Shown here: in pieces, positions 35,622-44,109 of the stretch
Position numbering within the stretch: the stretch's first letter is position 1
Layout: every line of letters starts with the position of its first letter
The notes under the pieces: generated by a model
Told to the model about the DNA's origin: nothing
Seen by the model: the letters and a program-made list of their open reading frames with translations, nothing else
The model's database searches: none
Source of the DNA: Planctomycetota bacterium
Lineage (GTDB): Bacteria > Planctomycetota > Phycisphaerae > Phycisphaerales > Zrk34
DNA: 64,000 bases
Reading direction: 5' to 3'
Assembly: GCA_016125255.1 (NCBI GenBank)
Contig: WGMD01000029.1
Span: 124,001 to 188,000, forward strand
Program-made: the position numbers and the translations under genes

Positions 35622-36420
35622 ACGCTCGGCTGAACTCTCGAGGCAAAAGGCCATCCCGTGGCAGCGCGGCAAGTTTTACGCGGCTTACGAAACGCTCGTC
35701 GCCGAGTACATCGTCCGCAGCGCGCTCGAGCACGCCAAGCCGCCGACGCTGCTGGATCTGGCCTGCGGCAACGGGATGCTGACGGGCATGATGGCCGAGC
35801 GGTTCCCCTTCGAGCGGATCGTCGCCGTCGATGCGTCGGAGCCGATCATCGCCGAGGCGCGGGCGGCGTATCCGAATTTCGAGTTCGTGCACGGCATGGC
35901 CGAGGACATCGACGAACCCGGCGCGTTCACCACGATCACGATGCTCAATCTGCTCGAACATGTGATGAACCCCGTCGATCTGCTGCGCTCGGTGAGCCGG
36001 AACCTCGCGGACGAGGGCGTCTTGATCGTCAATGTGCCCAACGCGATGGCGGCGAATCGGCGGATCTCGAAGATGATGGGATCGCTGACGGACGAGCACG
36101 AGCTTTCGCCCTTCGATCTCGATGTCGCCGGTCATCGGCGGTATTACGACATGGACCTGCTCAAGCAGCACGTGACCGAAGCCGGGCTCGACATCGTGAC
36201 GACCGGCGGCGTGTTTTACAAGATTCTCTCGCAGGCGCAGATGAACTGGCTGCTGGAACAGAAGCAGTGGGACGAAGGCGTGTTCGGCTGGGGCCGCGTC
36301 GGGGCGGAGAAAGCCAAGGACTGGCGCAAGGCGTTCTGCGATGCGTGCTACGCGTACGGCAAGGAACGCCCTGAAGAATGCAACATGATCAACATCGTCG
36401 CCAAGCGCCCCGCCAAGTAA
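35611..36420 (+). CDS. class I SAM-dependent methyltransferase
   Basis: 269 residues. SAM motif I LLDLACGNGMLTGMM (about residue 47), acidic strand 2 end IVAVDASEP (about 70), a motif like TMLNLLEHVMNPVDLL (about 110) and ADEGVLIVNVPN. The fold is that of small-molecule methyltransferases, here probably acting on a hydroxyl or amino group of the sugar. It overlaps the fusion gene by 11 bp, with ribosome site GAAAGGA upstream of the ATG. The substrate cannot be told from sequence. Confidence 0.85.
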   Translation: MSDERSAELSRQKAIPWQRGKFYAAYETLVAEYIVRSALEHAKPPTLLDLACGNGMLTGMMAERFPFERIVAVDASEPIIAEARAAYPNFEFVHGMAEDIDEPGAFTTITMLNLLEHVMNPVDLLRSVSRNLADEGVLIVNVPNAMAANRRISKMMGSLTDEHELSPFDLDVAGHRRYYDMDLLKQHVTEAGLDIVTTGGVFYKILSQAQMNWLLEQKQWDEGVFGWGRVGAEKAKDWRKAFCDACYAYGKERPEECNMINIVAKRPAK

Positions 36421-36443
36421 ATCGACTCTACGGTTCAATCCAC

Positions 36444-37160
36444 ATGACCTCACCCGCTTCCGACAATCCCCCCGCCGCCGACATGACGCAGATGCGCCGG
36501 ATGGGCATGAACTTCCTGCGCGACACGGCGGGCATCCGCTACACGTACAACTTCAAATGGCTCGGCGTGCCGATCATCCAGTGCCCGCAGGACATCGTCA
36601 GCGTGCAGGAGATCCTCTGGAGCGTCAAGCCCGATGTCGTCATCGAGACCGGCGTCGCGCACGGGGGCTCGCTGATTCTCTCGGCTTCGATCCTCGCCCT
36701 GCTCGGCGGCGAAGGCCGGGTGATCGGCGTCGACATCGACATCCGCCCGCACAACCGCGCGGTCATCGAAGCGCATCCGCTGGCCAAGCGCATCGACCTG
36801 GTGCAGGGGTCGGCGATCGACCCGGACATCGTGGCGAAGGTCAAAGCGATGGCGGCGGGGGCGAAGAACCCCTTGGTCATCCTCGATTCCAATCACACGC
36901 ATGAGCATGTCATGGCGGAGCTGCGGGCGTACGCCCCGCTGGTCCGCGCGGGCAGTTACTGCATCGTGATGGACACCGGGATCGAGGACATGCCCGAAGG
37001 GTTTTATCCGAATCGGCCGTGGAACAAGACGGCGAACCCGAAGACGGCGGTGTGGGAATATCTCAAGGAATGCGACCGGTTCGAGATCGATCAGTCGATT
37101 CAGGATCGCCTGCTCATCACGGTCGCGCCGGACGGGTATCTCAAATGCATCAAGGACTGA
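36444..37160 (+). CDS. cephalosporin hydroxylase (CmcI) family protein, probable O-methyltransferase
   Basis: 238 residues. CmcI family features: YNFKWLGVPIIQCPQDIVS, VVIETGVAHGGSLILSASIL (about 70), GEGRVIGVDIDIRPHNR (about 97) and LVILDSNHTHEHVMAEL (about 150). Despite the family name, the fold is a SAM-dependent Rossmann methyltransferase and members are found in sugar O-methylation clusters. It follows the previous methyltransferase by 23 bp and precedes the aminotransferase by 5 bp. Role in this glycan is inferred. Confidence 0.85.
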   Translation: MTSPASDNPPAADMTQMRRMGMNFLRDTAGIRYTYNFKWLGVPIIQCPQDIVSVQEILWSVKPDVVIETGVAHGGSLILSASILALLGGEGRVIGVDIDIRPHNRAVIEAHPLAKRIDLVQGSAIDPDIVAKVKAMAAGAKNPLVILDSNHTHEHVMAELRAYAPLVRAGSYCIVMDTGIEDMPEGFYPNRPWNKTANPKTAVWEYLKECDRFEIDQSIQDRLLITVAPDGYLKCIKD

Positions 37161-37165
37161 GGGCC

Positions 37166-38299
37166 ATGGAGCGGATTCCCGTCGCCGGGCCGTGGATCAC
37201 CGAGCGCGAGGTGCGCTACGCCGCCGACGCCGCGGAGCACGGGTGGTACCACCGTGCGGGGGACTATCCCAAACGATTCGAGCAGGCGCTGGCGCAGTAC
37301 ATCGGCGTGGAGCATGCGGTGAGTCTGCCGCACTGCACGGCGGGGATTCATCTGGCGCTCGTCGCCATGAAAGTCGGGCCGGGCGACGAGGTGATCGTGC
37401 CGGATGCGACATGGATCGCGTCGGCGGCGCCGATCAACTACGTCGGCGCGACGCCGGTATTCGTCGATGTGGATCGGCGGACGTGGTGCATGGATGCGGC
37501 GGCGTTCGAGAATGCGATCACGCCGCGGACGAAGGCGGTCATTCCCGTCAACCTGTACGGTTCGATGCCCGACTGGCCGGCGATTCGTCGCGTGGCGGAT
37601 CGACACAAGGTCCGGATCATCGAAGACGCCGCGGAGGCGATCGGTTCGACGCTCGGCGGGCGCAAGGCCGGGAGCTTCGGCGACGTCGGCGTGTACAGCT
37701 TTCATGGATCGAAAACGCTGACGACCGGCGAAGGCGGCATGCTCACGACGAACGACAAGGCCCTGTTCGACCGCATCCTGTTTCTGCGCGATCACGGGCG
37801 CCCGCCGGGCGATCGGTACTTTCGCAATACGGAAGTGGCGTTCAAATACAAGATGAGCCCGCTTCAGGCGGCGGTGGGCTTGGCGCAGATCGAGCGCATC
37901 GAAGAATTGGTCGCGCGGAAACGGGAAATTTTCGCGTGGTATGCGGAGTATTTGAAGGATGTGCCGGGCGTGACGCTCAACGCCGAGCCGATCGGCGTGC
38001 GGAACAGTTACTGGATGGTCACCGCGATCGTCGATGCGAAGTACGGATTGACGAGCCGGGATCTGATGGCGCGGTTTGATGAGCATCAGATCGATACGCG
38101 GCCGTTCTTCGCGCCGCTGACTTCGCTGCCGGCGTATGCGAATCACCCGCAGGTTGATTCGGCGGCAAAGCGGAATGTCGTGTCGTACGACCTGTGCCCG
38201 CGCGGGCTGAATCTGCCGTCGGCGATGTGCCTGACCCGCGAGCAGGTGGAGCGGGTTTGTCAGGTGTTGAAGGGGATTCTGTCTTCCGTTGAGAATTGA
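37166..38299 (+). CDS. DegT/DnrJ/EryC1/StrS sugar aminotransferase
   Basis: 377 residues. PLP-dependent, fold type I: N-terminal IPVAGPWITEREVRYA, PLP-phosphate motif HCTAGIHLAL (about 53), Asp in IIEDAAEAIGS (about 152), and Schiff-base lysine in FHGSKTLTTGEGG (about 183), closest to GDP-perosamine synthase-like enzymes. It aminates C4 of 4-keto-6-deoxysugars. It is the last gene of the operon and is followed at once by a 22 bp inverted repeat. Start chosen at the ATG 5 bp after the CmcI-like gene stop. Confidence 0.93.
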   Translation: MERIPVAGPWITEREVRYAADAAEHGWYHRAGDYPKRFEQALAQYIGVEHAVSLPHCTAGIHLALVAMKVGPGDEVIVPDATWIASAAPINYVGATPVFVDVDRRTWCMDAAAFENAITPRTKAVIPVNLYGSMPDWPAIRRVADRHKVRIIEDAAEAIGSTLGGRKAGSFGDVGVYSFHGSKTLTTGEGGMLTTNDKALFDRILFLRDHGRPPGDRYFRNTEVAFKYKMSPLQAAVGLAQIERIEELVARKREIFAWYAEYLKDVPGVTLNAEPIGVRNSYWMVTAIVDAKYGLTSRDLMARFDEHQIDTRPFFAPLTSLPAYANHPQVDSAAKRNVVSYDLCPRGLNLPSAMCLTREQVERVCQVLKGILSSVEN

Positions 38300-38353
38300 C
38301 AAATGCCTAATGCCTAATGACAAATGCATTGGTCATTAGGCATTAGGCATTTG
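38300..38353. terminator. perfect 22 bp inverted repeat behind the CDP-sugar operon
   Basis: Arms 38300-38321 and 38332-38353 are perfect reverse complements (22 bp), loop 10 bp. The left arm starts CAAATGCCTAATGCCTAATG and ends in AC. It starts on the base after the aminotransferase stop. No T tract follows (CTATTGG), so it is either a two-way terminator with the convergent glycosyltransferase gene or a structured repeat. Confidence 0.6.
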
Positions 38354-38407
38354 CTATTGGTTATATCGGAAGCGCGAATTGGTCGGCTTTCGAGATGACC
38401 CATTGGT

Positions 38408-39391
38408 TCATCCGCCGATGGCGAGTCGAATCGTGCGGCGGAGGCCGAGGCGGCGGGAGAGCATGCGGTAGAGTTTGAAGGATGAGTCGCACTCGGTGCG
38501 CAGGGCGGACCAGAGCAGATCGATCATCGACTTGGGCGCGCCGGTTCGGAGCCAGGTGCGCATCAGTTCCATGCGATCGGCCTGCGCCATGCGGGCGAGG
38601 TCGGCGGCGAGGTCGGTGCGCCAGTCGACGCCGGCGGATTCGAGTTCGGCAATGACGGGGTTGTAACGGTCGGCATAGCGCAGGCGACGATCTTCGACGC
38701 TCATGTTGTGCGAGAAGTTGCCGCCGTGATGACGGAAGATCGCGCCGACGCGGGGGTCATAGGCCATGCGCCCGCGCAGAAGAAGCCGGGCGGTGGTGAT
38801 CAGGTCGGACACGGCCGGCGCGGCGTCGGAGTAGCCGCCGATGGCGAGGAAGTCGGAGGACTTAAACGCCAGCGCGGGGTGCATGAAGATGAAAGAATGG
38901 AGCATGCCGACGGCGACGCGCCGGCCGTCGAGGATGAACGGTTCGTCGCTGAGGATGCGATCGGTTGACGAGGCGACGGGGTCCATGAGCAGGACGGAGG
39001 TCATGTTGTTGACGAGGTCGCCGCGCCAGAGGGGCGTCGCGTAGAGAACGATGTCATCATGCGGCGCAACGGCGGCGTGACAACGGCGCAGAAAGTCATG
39101 ATGAAGCAGGTCATCGTCCTGATTGACGACGAAGTACTGCCCGCGAATCCGGCGGGTCAGGAAGCGGAAGTTCTCGAATCCGCCGACGTTTTGATCGTGG
39201 CGGACGTACCGGATGCGCGGGTCGGAGAAGGAGGCGACGACGTCGGGTGTGTGATCGGTGGAGCAGTTGTCGGCGATGACCAGTTCGAAGTCGGGGAAGG
39301 ATTGCTGGAGCAGATGGGCAAGACATTCGCGCAGGAAATCGGCGCGGTTGTAGGTCGGCAAACCGATGGTGAAAAAAGGTGCATCGTTCAT
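38408..39391 (-). CDS. glycosyltransferase family 2 (GT-A fold)
   Basis: 327 residues from the ATG that opens directly onto the GT2 domain (FFTIGLPTYNRADFLRECL). Nucleotide-sugar site FELVIADNCSTDHTPDVV (about 33) and the DxD-like motif VNQDDDLLHHDF (about 85). The C-terminus (RTWLRTGAPKSMIDLLWSA) is helical. Upstream ATGs in the same frame add a basic stretch without homology. It is convergent with the CDP-sugar operon and divergent from the WaaP-like kinase gene; it may use a sugar made by the operon. Confidence 0.85.
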   Translation of the reverse strand: MNDAPFFTIGLPTYNRADFLRECLAHLLQQSFPDFELVIADNCSTDHTPDVVASFSDPRIRYVRHDQNVGGFENFRFLTRRIRGQYFVVNQDDDLLHHDFLRRCHAAVAPHDDIVLYATPLWRGDLVNNMTSVLLMDPVASSTDRILSDEPFILDGRRVAVGMLHSFIFMHPALAFKSSDFLAIGGYSDAAPAVSDLITTARLLLRGRMAYDPRVGAIFRHHGGNFSHNMSVEDRRLRYADRYNPVIAELESAGVDWRTDLAADLARMAQADRMELMRTWLRTGAPKSMIDLLWSALRTECDSSFKLYRMLSRRLGLRRTIRLAIGG

Positions 39392-39473
39392 GGGGCGCAT
39401 CGCATCGGGCATCGTTCGGCGGCGTTGGCGGCCCCGACGACCGGCCATATACTAGCAGACTCTTCACAAGAGG

Positions 39474-40313
39474 ATGACGGTGAACGCACCCGCGCCCGAC
39501 ACCGCGCCGCTCCATCACGCAAGCCCGATCCGCTGCACGATCAACGGCGCGACGGCCTGGGTTTCGCACGCCCTGACGCAGCGCCTCAATGTCAAACCGG
39601 CAAGGACGGCGAGTCTGATGGCGATTCTGCTCAACCGGGCCAGCGAGAAGCGCGTGCTCAAGACGAGTCTGCGGACGCGGGTCGTCGAAATCGACCTGGT
39701 CGGGCAGGCGTTCGTGATCAAGTGGCACACGCCCCCGCCGGGTTCGGAAGCGCTGCACCGGTTGTATCATCATCTGCGCTGCTCGCCGGCGTGGCGCGAA
39801 TGGCACGGGGCGCATCGACTGGCCAAGCGCGGCATCCGGGTGTGCGAGCCGCTGGCATTGGTGCATGCGGGGGCGAGCGATGCGCTGCTCCTGCCGCGCA
39901 TCCACGGCGTCGATCTGCATACCTATCTGACGCAGGAAATCCGCCGTGCGCCGCGGCGATGGGTGGCGGACGCGGTCGGCCGACAGATCGGCAAGATGAC
40001 CAAGGAAGGCCTGGTCAACCGGGACCACAAGGCGCGGAACATCATGATTGATGCGGCGTGTGCGGGCGGGTCGGCGACGCCGGTGCTGATCGACCCGGCG
40101 GGGTTGCGGAAGCGGCGCAACGGGCCGCAGATCGACCGGATGCTGGCGCTGCTGTTGGAGACGGTGCCGGACAATGTGACGCGTCGGGAGGCATGTCGAT
40201 GCCTGCGTGCGGCGATGCGGGCGGATCGAACGCTGGGGGCGTCGCTGCGGGAGTTGACCGAGCGCGTCAATGCGGCGTACCGGCGGAAAACGGGGCGGGG
40301 GCGATTCGGCTGA
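39474..40313 (+). CDS. Kdo/WaaP-like kinase family protein
   Basis: 279 residues. The kinase-like core shows Lys in QAFVIKWHTP (about 82), a helical part, the catalytic loop GLVNRDHKARNIMID (about 183), in which His of HRD is Asn but the Asp, Lys and Asn are kept, and PVLIDPAGLRKR for the metal-binding Asp. This matches a lipid-A-core kinase rather than a regulatory protein kinase. Arg-rich C-terminus. It is divergent from the GT2 gene and 65 bp before ffh. Confidence 0.78.
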   Translation: MTVNAPAPDTAPLHHASPIRCTINGATAWVSHALTQRLNVKPARTASLMAILLNRASEKRVLKTSLRTRVVEIDLVGQAFVIKWHTPPPGSEALHRLYHHLRCSPAWREWHGAHRLAKRGIRVCEPLALVHAGASDALLLPRIHGVDLHTYLTQEIRRAPRRWVADAVGRQIGKMTKEGLVNRDHKARNIMIDAACAGGSATPVLIDPAGLRKRRNGPQIDRMLALLLETVPDNVTRREACRCLRAAMRADRTLGASLRELTERVNAAYRRKTGRGRFG

Positions 40314-40378
40314 CGTACACGGGGGACGCGGCATCGGCTATGATGTGCGACTTACTCAAAGGCGAATGGACCTGACCT

Positions 40379-41854
40379 ATGCTCGACAATCTCACAGACA
40401 AGTTTTCGAACGTGTTCCGCAAGCTTTCGGGGCGCGGGCGCATCAGCGAATCGAACGTCGAAGAAGCGATGGCGGAAGTGCGGACGGCGCTGCTCGAAGC
40501 GGACGTGCATTACGAAGTCGTCAAAAAGTTCTGCGATGACATTGTCGAGAAGGCGCTGGGCGCGGAGGTCATCAAGAGTCTCAAGCCCGGCGAACAGATG
40601 ATCAAGATCGTATACGACGAACTGGTCTCGCTGATGGGGCCGGTCGATACGCACATCATGTACGTGCAGCCGGCGCCGACGATCGTGATGATGTGCGGGC
40701 TTCAGGGCTCGGGCAAGACGACGACGTGCGGAAAGCTGGCGGCTTATCTGAAAAAGAAGGGCAAGAGCGTCATGCTCGCCGCGGCGGACCTTCAGCGTCC
40801 GGCGGCGGTGGAGCAGCTTCGCACGCTGGCGACGCAGGTGCAGGCCGATTCGCCCGGCGGGGGCCGCGTGCTCTTTTACGGCGAACCCGACAAGTGCGCC
40901 GAATACGGCAAGGCGATCGGCGTTGCCGTCAAGGTCTGCCGCAATGCGTTCAAGGAAGCGCAGAAGGCGGGCGTCGATGTCCTCGTGCTCGACACGGCGG
41001 GCCGGCTTCACGTCAACGACGAACTGATGGACGAACTGCGCCAGGTCAACAAGGCGCTCAACCCGCATCAGATTTATCTCGTCATCGACGCCATGACCGG
41101 CCAGGACGCCGTCAACTCCGCCAAGGCGTTCAACGAACAGCTCGAGCTCGACGGCGTGATCCTCTCCAAGACTGACTCGGACACGCGCGGCGGGGCGGCT
41201 CTTTCCGTCAAACACGTCACGGGCAAACCCATCAAATTCATCGGCACCGGCGAGAAGATCGACGCGCTGGACGAGTTCCATCCCGACCGCATGGCCAGCC
41301 GCATTCTGGGCATGGGTGACGTCGTCAGTCTCGTCGAACGCGCGCAGGAGCAGGTCAGCGAGGAAGAGGCACTGAAGCTCCAGAAGAAGATGGAGCAGGG
41401 GAAGATGACGATGGACGACTTCCTCGGCCAGCTCAAGACGATCCGGCGGATGGGGTCGATGAAGGCGCTGCTGGGCATGCTGCCGGGCATCGGGTCGCAG
41501 CTTAAGAATCTGGACATGGACGATCGTCAGCTTGATCGCACGGAGGCGATGATCAACTCGATGACGAAGGACGAGCGGAAGGATGTGGACCTGCTCGACA
41601 ACTCCCGCCGGCGGCGCGTGAGCAAGGGTTCGGGGACGCGGCCGGAGGATGTGGGCCAGCTCGTCAAGGGTTTTTCGATGGTGCAGAACATGACCAAGCA
41701 GATGGCGGGCATGAGCGCGATCGGGAAGATGCGGGCGCTGGGGGGACTGGGGCGGACGGATCTGGCGGCGATGGGGACCAGCGGCGGCCCCAAGCTCAAG
41801 ACGCGTCTGCGGTCCAAGCGTAAGAAAAAGGACCGCAAGCGCAAGAGCCGCTAG
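40379..41854 (+). CDS. ffh: signal recognition particle protein Ffh (SRP54)
   Basis: 491 residues. The N domain is followed by the SRP GTPase G domain: P-loop MCGLQGSGKTTTCGKLA (about 107), AADLQRPAAVEQL, DTAGRLHVNDELM (about 205) and the TKxD-like SKTDSDTRGGAA. Then comes the Met-rich M domain (MSAIGKMRALGG, about 440) that binds signal peptides and SRP RNA. It targets nascent membrane and secreted proteins. Slightly longer than usual because of a basic KKKDRKRKSR tail. No SRP RNA gene was seen in the window. Confidence 0.96.
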   Translation: MLDNLTDKFSNVFRKLSGRGRISESNVEEAMAEVRTALLEADVHYEVVKKFCDDIVEKALGAEVIKSLKPGEQMIKIVYDELVSLMGPVDTHIMYVQPAPTIVMMCGLQGSGKTTTCGKLAAYLKKKGKSVMLAAADLQRPAAVEQLRTLATQVQADSPGGGRVLFYGEPDKCAEYGKAIGVAVKVCRNAFKEAQKAGVDVLVLDTAGRLHVNDELMDELRQVNKALNPHQIYLVIDAMTGQDAVNSAKAFNEQLELDGVILSKTDSDTRGGAALSVKHVTGKPIKFIGTGEKIDALDEFHPDRMASRILGMGDVVSLVERAQEQVSEEEALKLQKKMEQGKMTMDDFLGQLKTIRRMGSMKALLGMLPGIGSQLKNLDMDDRQLDRTEAMINSMTKDERKDVDLLDNSRRRRVSKGSGTRPEDVGQLVKGFSMVQNMTKQMAGMSAIGKMRALGGLGRTDLAAMGTSGGPKLKTRLRSKRKKKDRKRKSR

Positions 41855-41974
41855 AGCGGGTGGTTAGGTCCTGACGAGGTTTTCACGCGAAAATATTTTT
41901 AGCGCGTCCCGTAAGCGATTGGGCGGGTGTGTTATAGCGTGGATGGAGAGGGACATTTCGAGAGGCCCAGCCGG

Positions 41975-42502
41975 ATGCAACGTGACCCGCGGACCGACAG
42001 CTTCATCCGCCACCTGACGGGCTTTCAAAGCCGGCTCTACGCGTACATCCTTTCGCTGACCGCCGACCCGAATGTCGCCGCCGACGTCCTGCAGGAGACG
42101 AACGTGGTGCTCTGGCACAAGTCTGAGGAGTTTACGGAAGGGACGAGCTTCGCGTCGTGGGCGCTGCATGTGGCGTACCTGCAGACGCTCGCCGCCCGGC
42201 AGAAGCGTTCGCGCGAGCGGCTCGTTTTCGATGACGCCATGCTCAAGGGCCTCGCCGACGACGCCGCGGCGGTCTATATCGACCTCGACGATCGGCAGAA
42301 GGCGCTGCACACGTGTCTCGAATCGCTATCCGAGCGGCAGCGTGACCTGCTCTCGCTGCATTACGAATCGAACCTGACCATCAGCGCGATCGCCGATCGT
42401 GTCCAGCTCAAGCCAAACGCCGTCACGCAGGCGATGCACCGCATCCGCGTGCGGCTCATGAACTGCATCAACAGCCGGCTCGCCGGGGGAGCGCACCCAT
42501 GA
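41975..42502 (+). CDS. ECF-type RNA polymerase sigma factor
   Basis: 175 residues. Sigma region 2 (FIRHLTGFQSRLYAYILSLT, DVLQETNVVLWHKSEEF) and region 4 (LSERQRDLLSLHYESNLTIS, LKPNAVTQAMHRIRVRL) are both present, the short form typical of planctomycete-specific ECF groups. The ATG at 41975 was chosen; a GTG at 41927 is also in frame. Its stop overlaps the start of the FecR-like gene (ATGA), the usual sigma/anti-sigma arrangement. The targets are unknown; the surface-protein genes just downstream are candidates. Confidence 0.9.
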   Translation: MQRDPRTDSFIRHLTGFQSRLYAYILSLTADPNVAADVLQETNVVLWHKSEEFTEGTSFASWALHVAYLQTLAARQKRSRERLVFDDAMLKGLADDAAAVYIDLDDRQKALHTCLESLSERQRDLLSLHYESNLTISAIADRVQLKPNAVTQAMHRIRVRLMNCINSRLAGGAHP

Positions 42503-44109
42503 CGCTCCCCGAACCCCTCGCCGCCGAACTCGCGGAATTGATGCCCGCCCTGCTGGCCGGCTCGCTGACCGAGTCGCAGTCCGTTCGCCTGCGCGACGTC
42601 GTCCGTGATGACGCTGCGGCGCGTCGCTTCTACCTCGAATATCTGAGCACGCACGCCCTGCTTCAACATCAATTCGGTCAGCCCCTCGCCGCGCCGCAGA
42701 TCACGCCGCCGATGGCTCGACTGCTGCCTCGTCCGGCCCAAGCCGCGCCGATGCCCAGGTCCGGCCGACGTGTCTGGTACGTCGCCGCCTTGATGCTTCT
42801 GGGCGTGGGTCTGTTTGTCATATTCGTCGCCAACTCGAACACCGAGCCGAAGAAATCCGTGCCCGGCGCCAAGCCCTCCGTCGCGCTTTTGACGGATCTT
42901 TCCGCCGACGCCCACATCGCCGACGACGCGGTGAATCTCGGCGCTTCGCTCTATACGGGCGTGTTCAATCTGTCGCAGGGCAAGGCGCAGTTGATGTTCA
43001 CCAGCGGCGCGGTCGTCGATCTGACCGGGCCGTGCAGTCTGGAGATGATCAACGCCGGCGAAGCGCGACTGCTCAGCGGATCGCTCTCGGCCCTCGTGCC
43101 CGCCCGGGCGCGGGGCTTTACCGTCACCGGGCCCGATGGCGTGCGCGTCATCGACCTCGGCACGCAGTTCAACATGCTCATCGACGCCGCCGGTCGGACC
43201 ATCGTGCATACCCGCGAGGGGCATGTGCGGATGGAGCGCGCGGATCAGCCGCCGCTGAATCTCGCCGCGGCGTACTCGGGCGCTTACGAGCCGGGTGCGT
43301 CGCGGCTGGGACCGATCGCTTTCGATCTGGCGTCGCCGATTCCGATCCGTTACGAAGATCGCCTCGCCGCTCACTTCGATGACCCATCGGGCCCGACAGT
43401 CATGAAGATGCTCGATCGCCTGCGATCGATTTCGCAGGGCGTCACGCTCGTGCAGGTCGCGGACCCGAAGCTCGATGCCCGGGGACTGGCGGTGAACTGG
43501 ACCGCCCATTCGACCTTCGCGCGCATGAGCGATGCGTTCGATGCGGTGGACCTGAACGCCGTGGGCGCGACCCTGCGGGCGTCGCTGAGATTCCGCATCG
43601 AGCCCGGGTCGTACGAACTGCGCGAGGAGTTCACCAACGGCCTTCGCATGGGCCTCTTCGACAGCGCCGGCACCGATGTGCCCACTGACGATGTCGGCTA
43701 TCACATCGCGTTCCAGTTTGACGGCGGCTCGCGCGGCCCGACTGCGGTTCTCTATCACGAACCTGCCGGCGACATGCCCCTCGGCGGCAGCATCTCCGGC
43801 GTGGTCCTCGATCGTCACGCCCCGACGCCGATCGTCGACGGCCTGCCGCATCAGATGGCGCTCGTGCTGGAGCGCGTGCCGGCGGGCGTACGCACGATCG
43901 GCCTGCTCGACAACCGCATCATTCTCGATCACGTTGATGCAAGTGACGAAGTATTTGCTCACTTTGACCGCGTGTACCTGGGCCTGGGGAATCTGACCGG
44001 CTCGCTGTTCATCGATGATCTGATCGTCAGCGCCGCCGCCCCCGCCGAGGCGTCTGATTCGCAAACCACTCTATTGAGGAGAACGTCCCATGATCCGCAG
44101 CCGCAATGA
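42499..44109 (+). CDS. FecR-like membrane protein, probable sigma-factor regulator
   Basis: 536 residues. A cytoplasmic part (LMPALLAGSLTESQSVRLRD, about residues 14-33, like an anti-sigma zinc-free helical region) is followed by a membrane helix (VWYVAALMLLGVGLFVIFVA, about 92-111). Outside is a FecR-like beta domain (VVDLTGPCSLEMINAGEARL, FTVTGPDGVRVIDLGTQFNM, about 170-230). The C-terminal 250 residues form a beta-rich domain, perhaps LamG-like, ending in FIDDLIV. It probably senses an outside signal and controls the ECF factor encoded 4 bp upstream. Its end overlaps the PEP-CTERM-like gene. Confidence 0.83.
   Translation: MTLPEPLAAELAELMPALLAGSLTESQSVRLRDVVRDDAAARRFYLEYLSTHALLQHQFGQPLAAPQITPPMARLLPRPAQAAPMPRSGRRVWYVAALMLLGVGLFVIFVANSNTEPKKSVPGAKPSVALLTDLSADAHIADDAVNLGASLYTGVFNLSQGKAQLMFTSGAVVDLTGPCSLEMINAGEARLLSGSLSALVPARARGFTVTGPDGVRVIDLGTQFNMLIDAAGRTIVHTREGHVRMERADQPPLNLAAAYSGAYEPGASRLGPIAFDLASPIPIRYEDRLAAHFDDPSGPTVMKMLDRLRSISQGVTLVQVADPKLDARGLAVNWTAHSTFARMSDAFDAVDLNAVGATLRASLRFRIEPGSYELREEFTNGLRMGLFDSAGTDVPTDDVGYHIAFQFDGGSRGPTAVLYHEPAGDMPLGGSISGVVLDRHAPTPIVDGLPHQMALVLERVPAGVRTIGLLDNRIILDHVDASDEVFAHFDRVYLGLGNLTGSLFIDDLIVSAAAPAEASDSQTTLLRRTSHDPQPQ

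Noticed and set aside
29816-40313. A complete O-antigen locus
   Set aside because: No flippase, polymerase, ABC exporter or initiating glycosyl-phosphate transferase was found, so only sugar synthesis and some transferases can be claimed.
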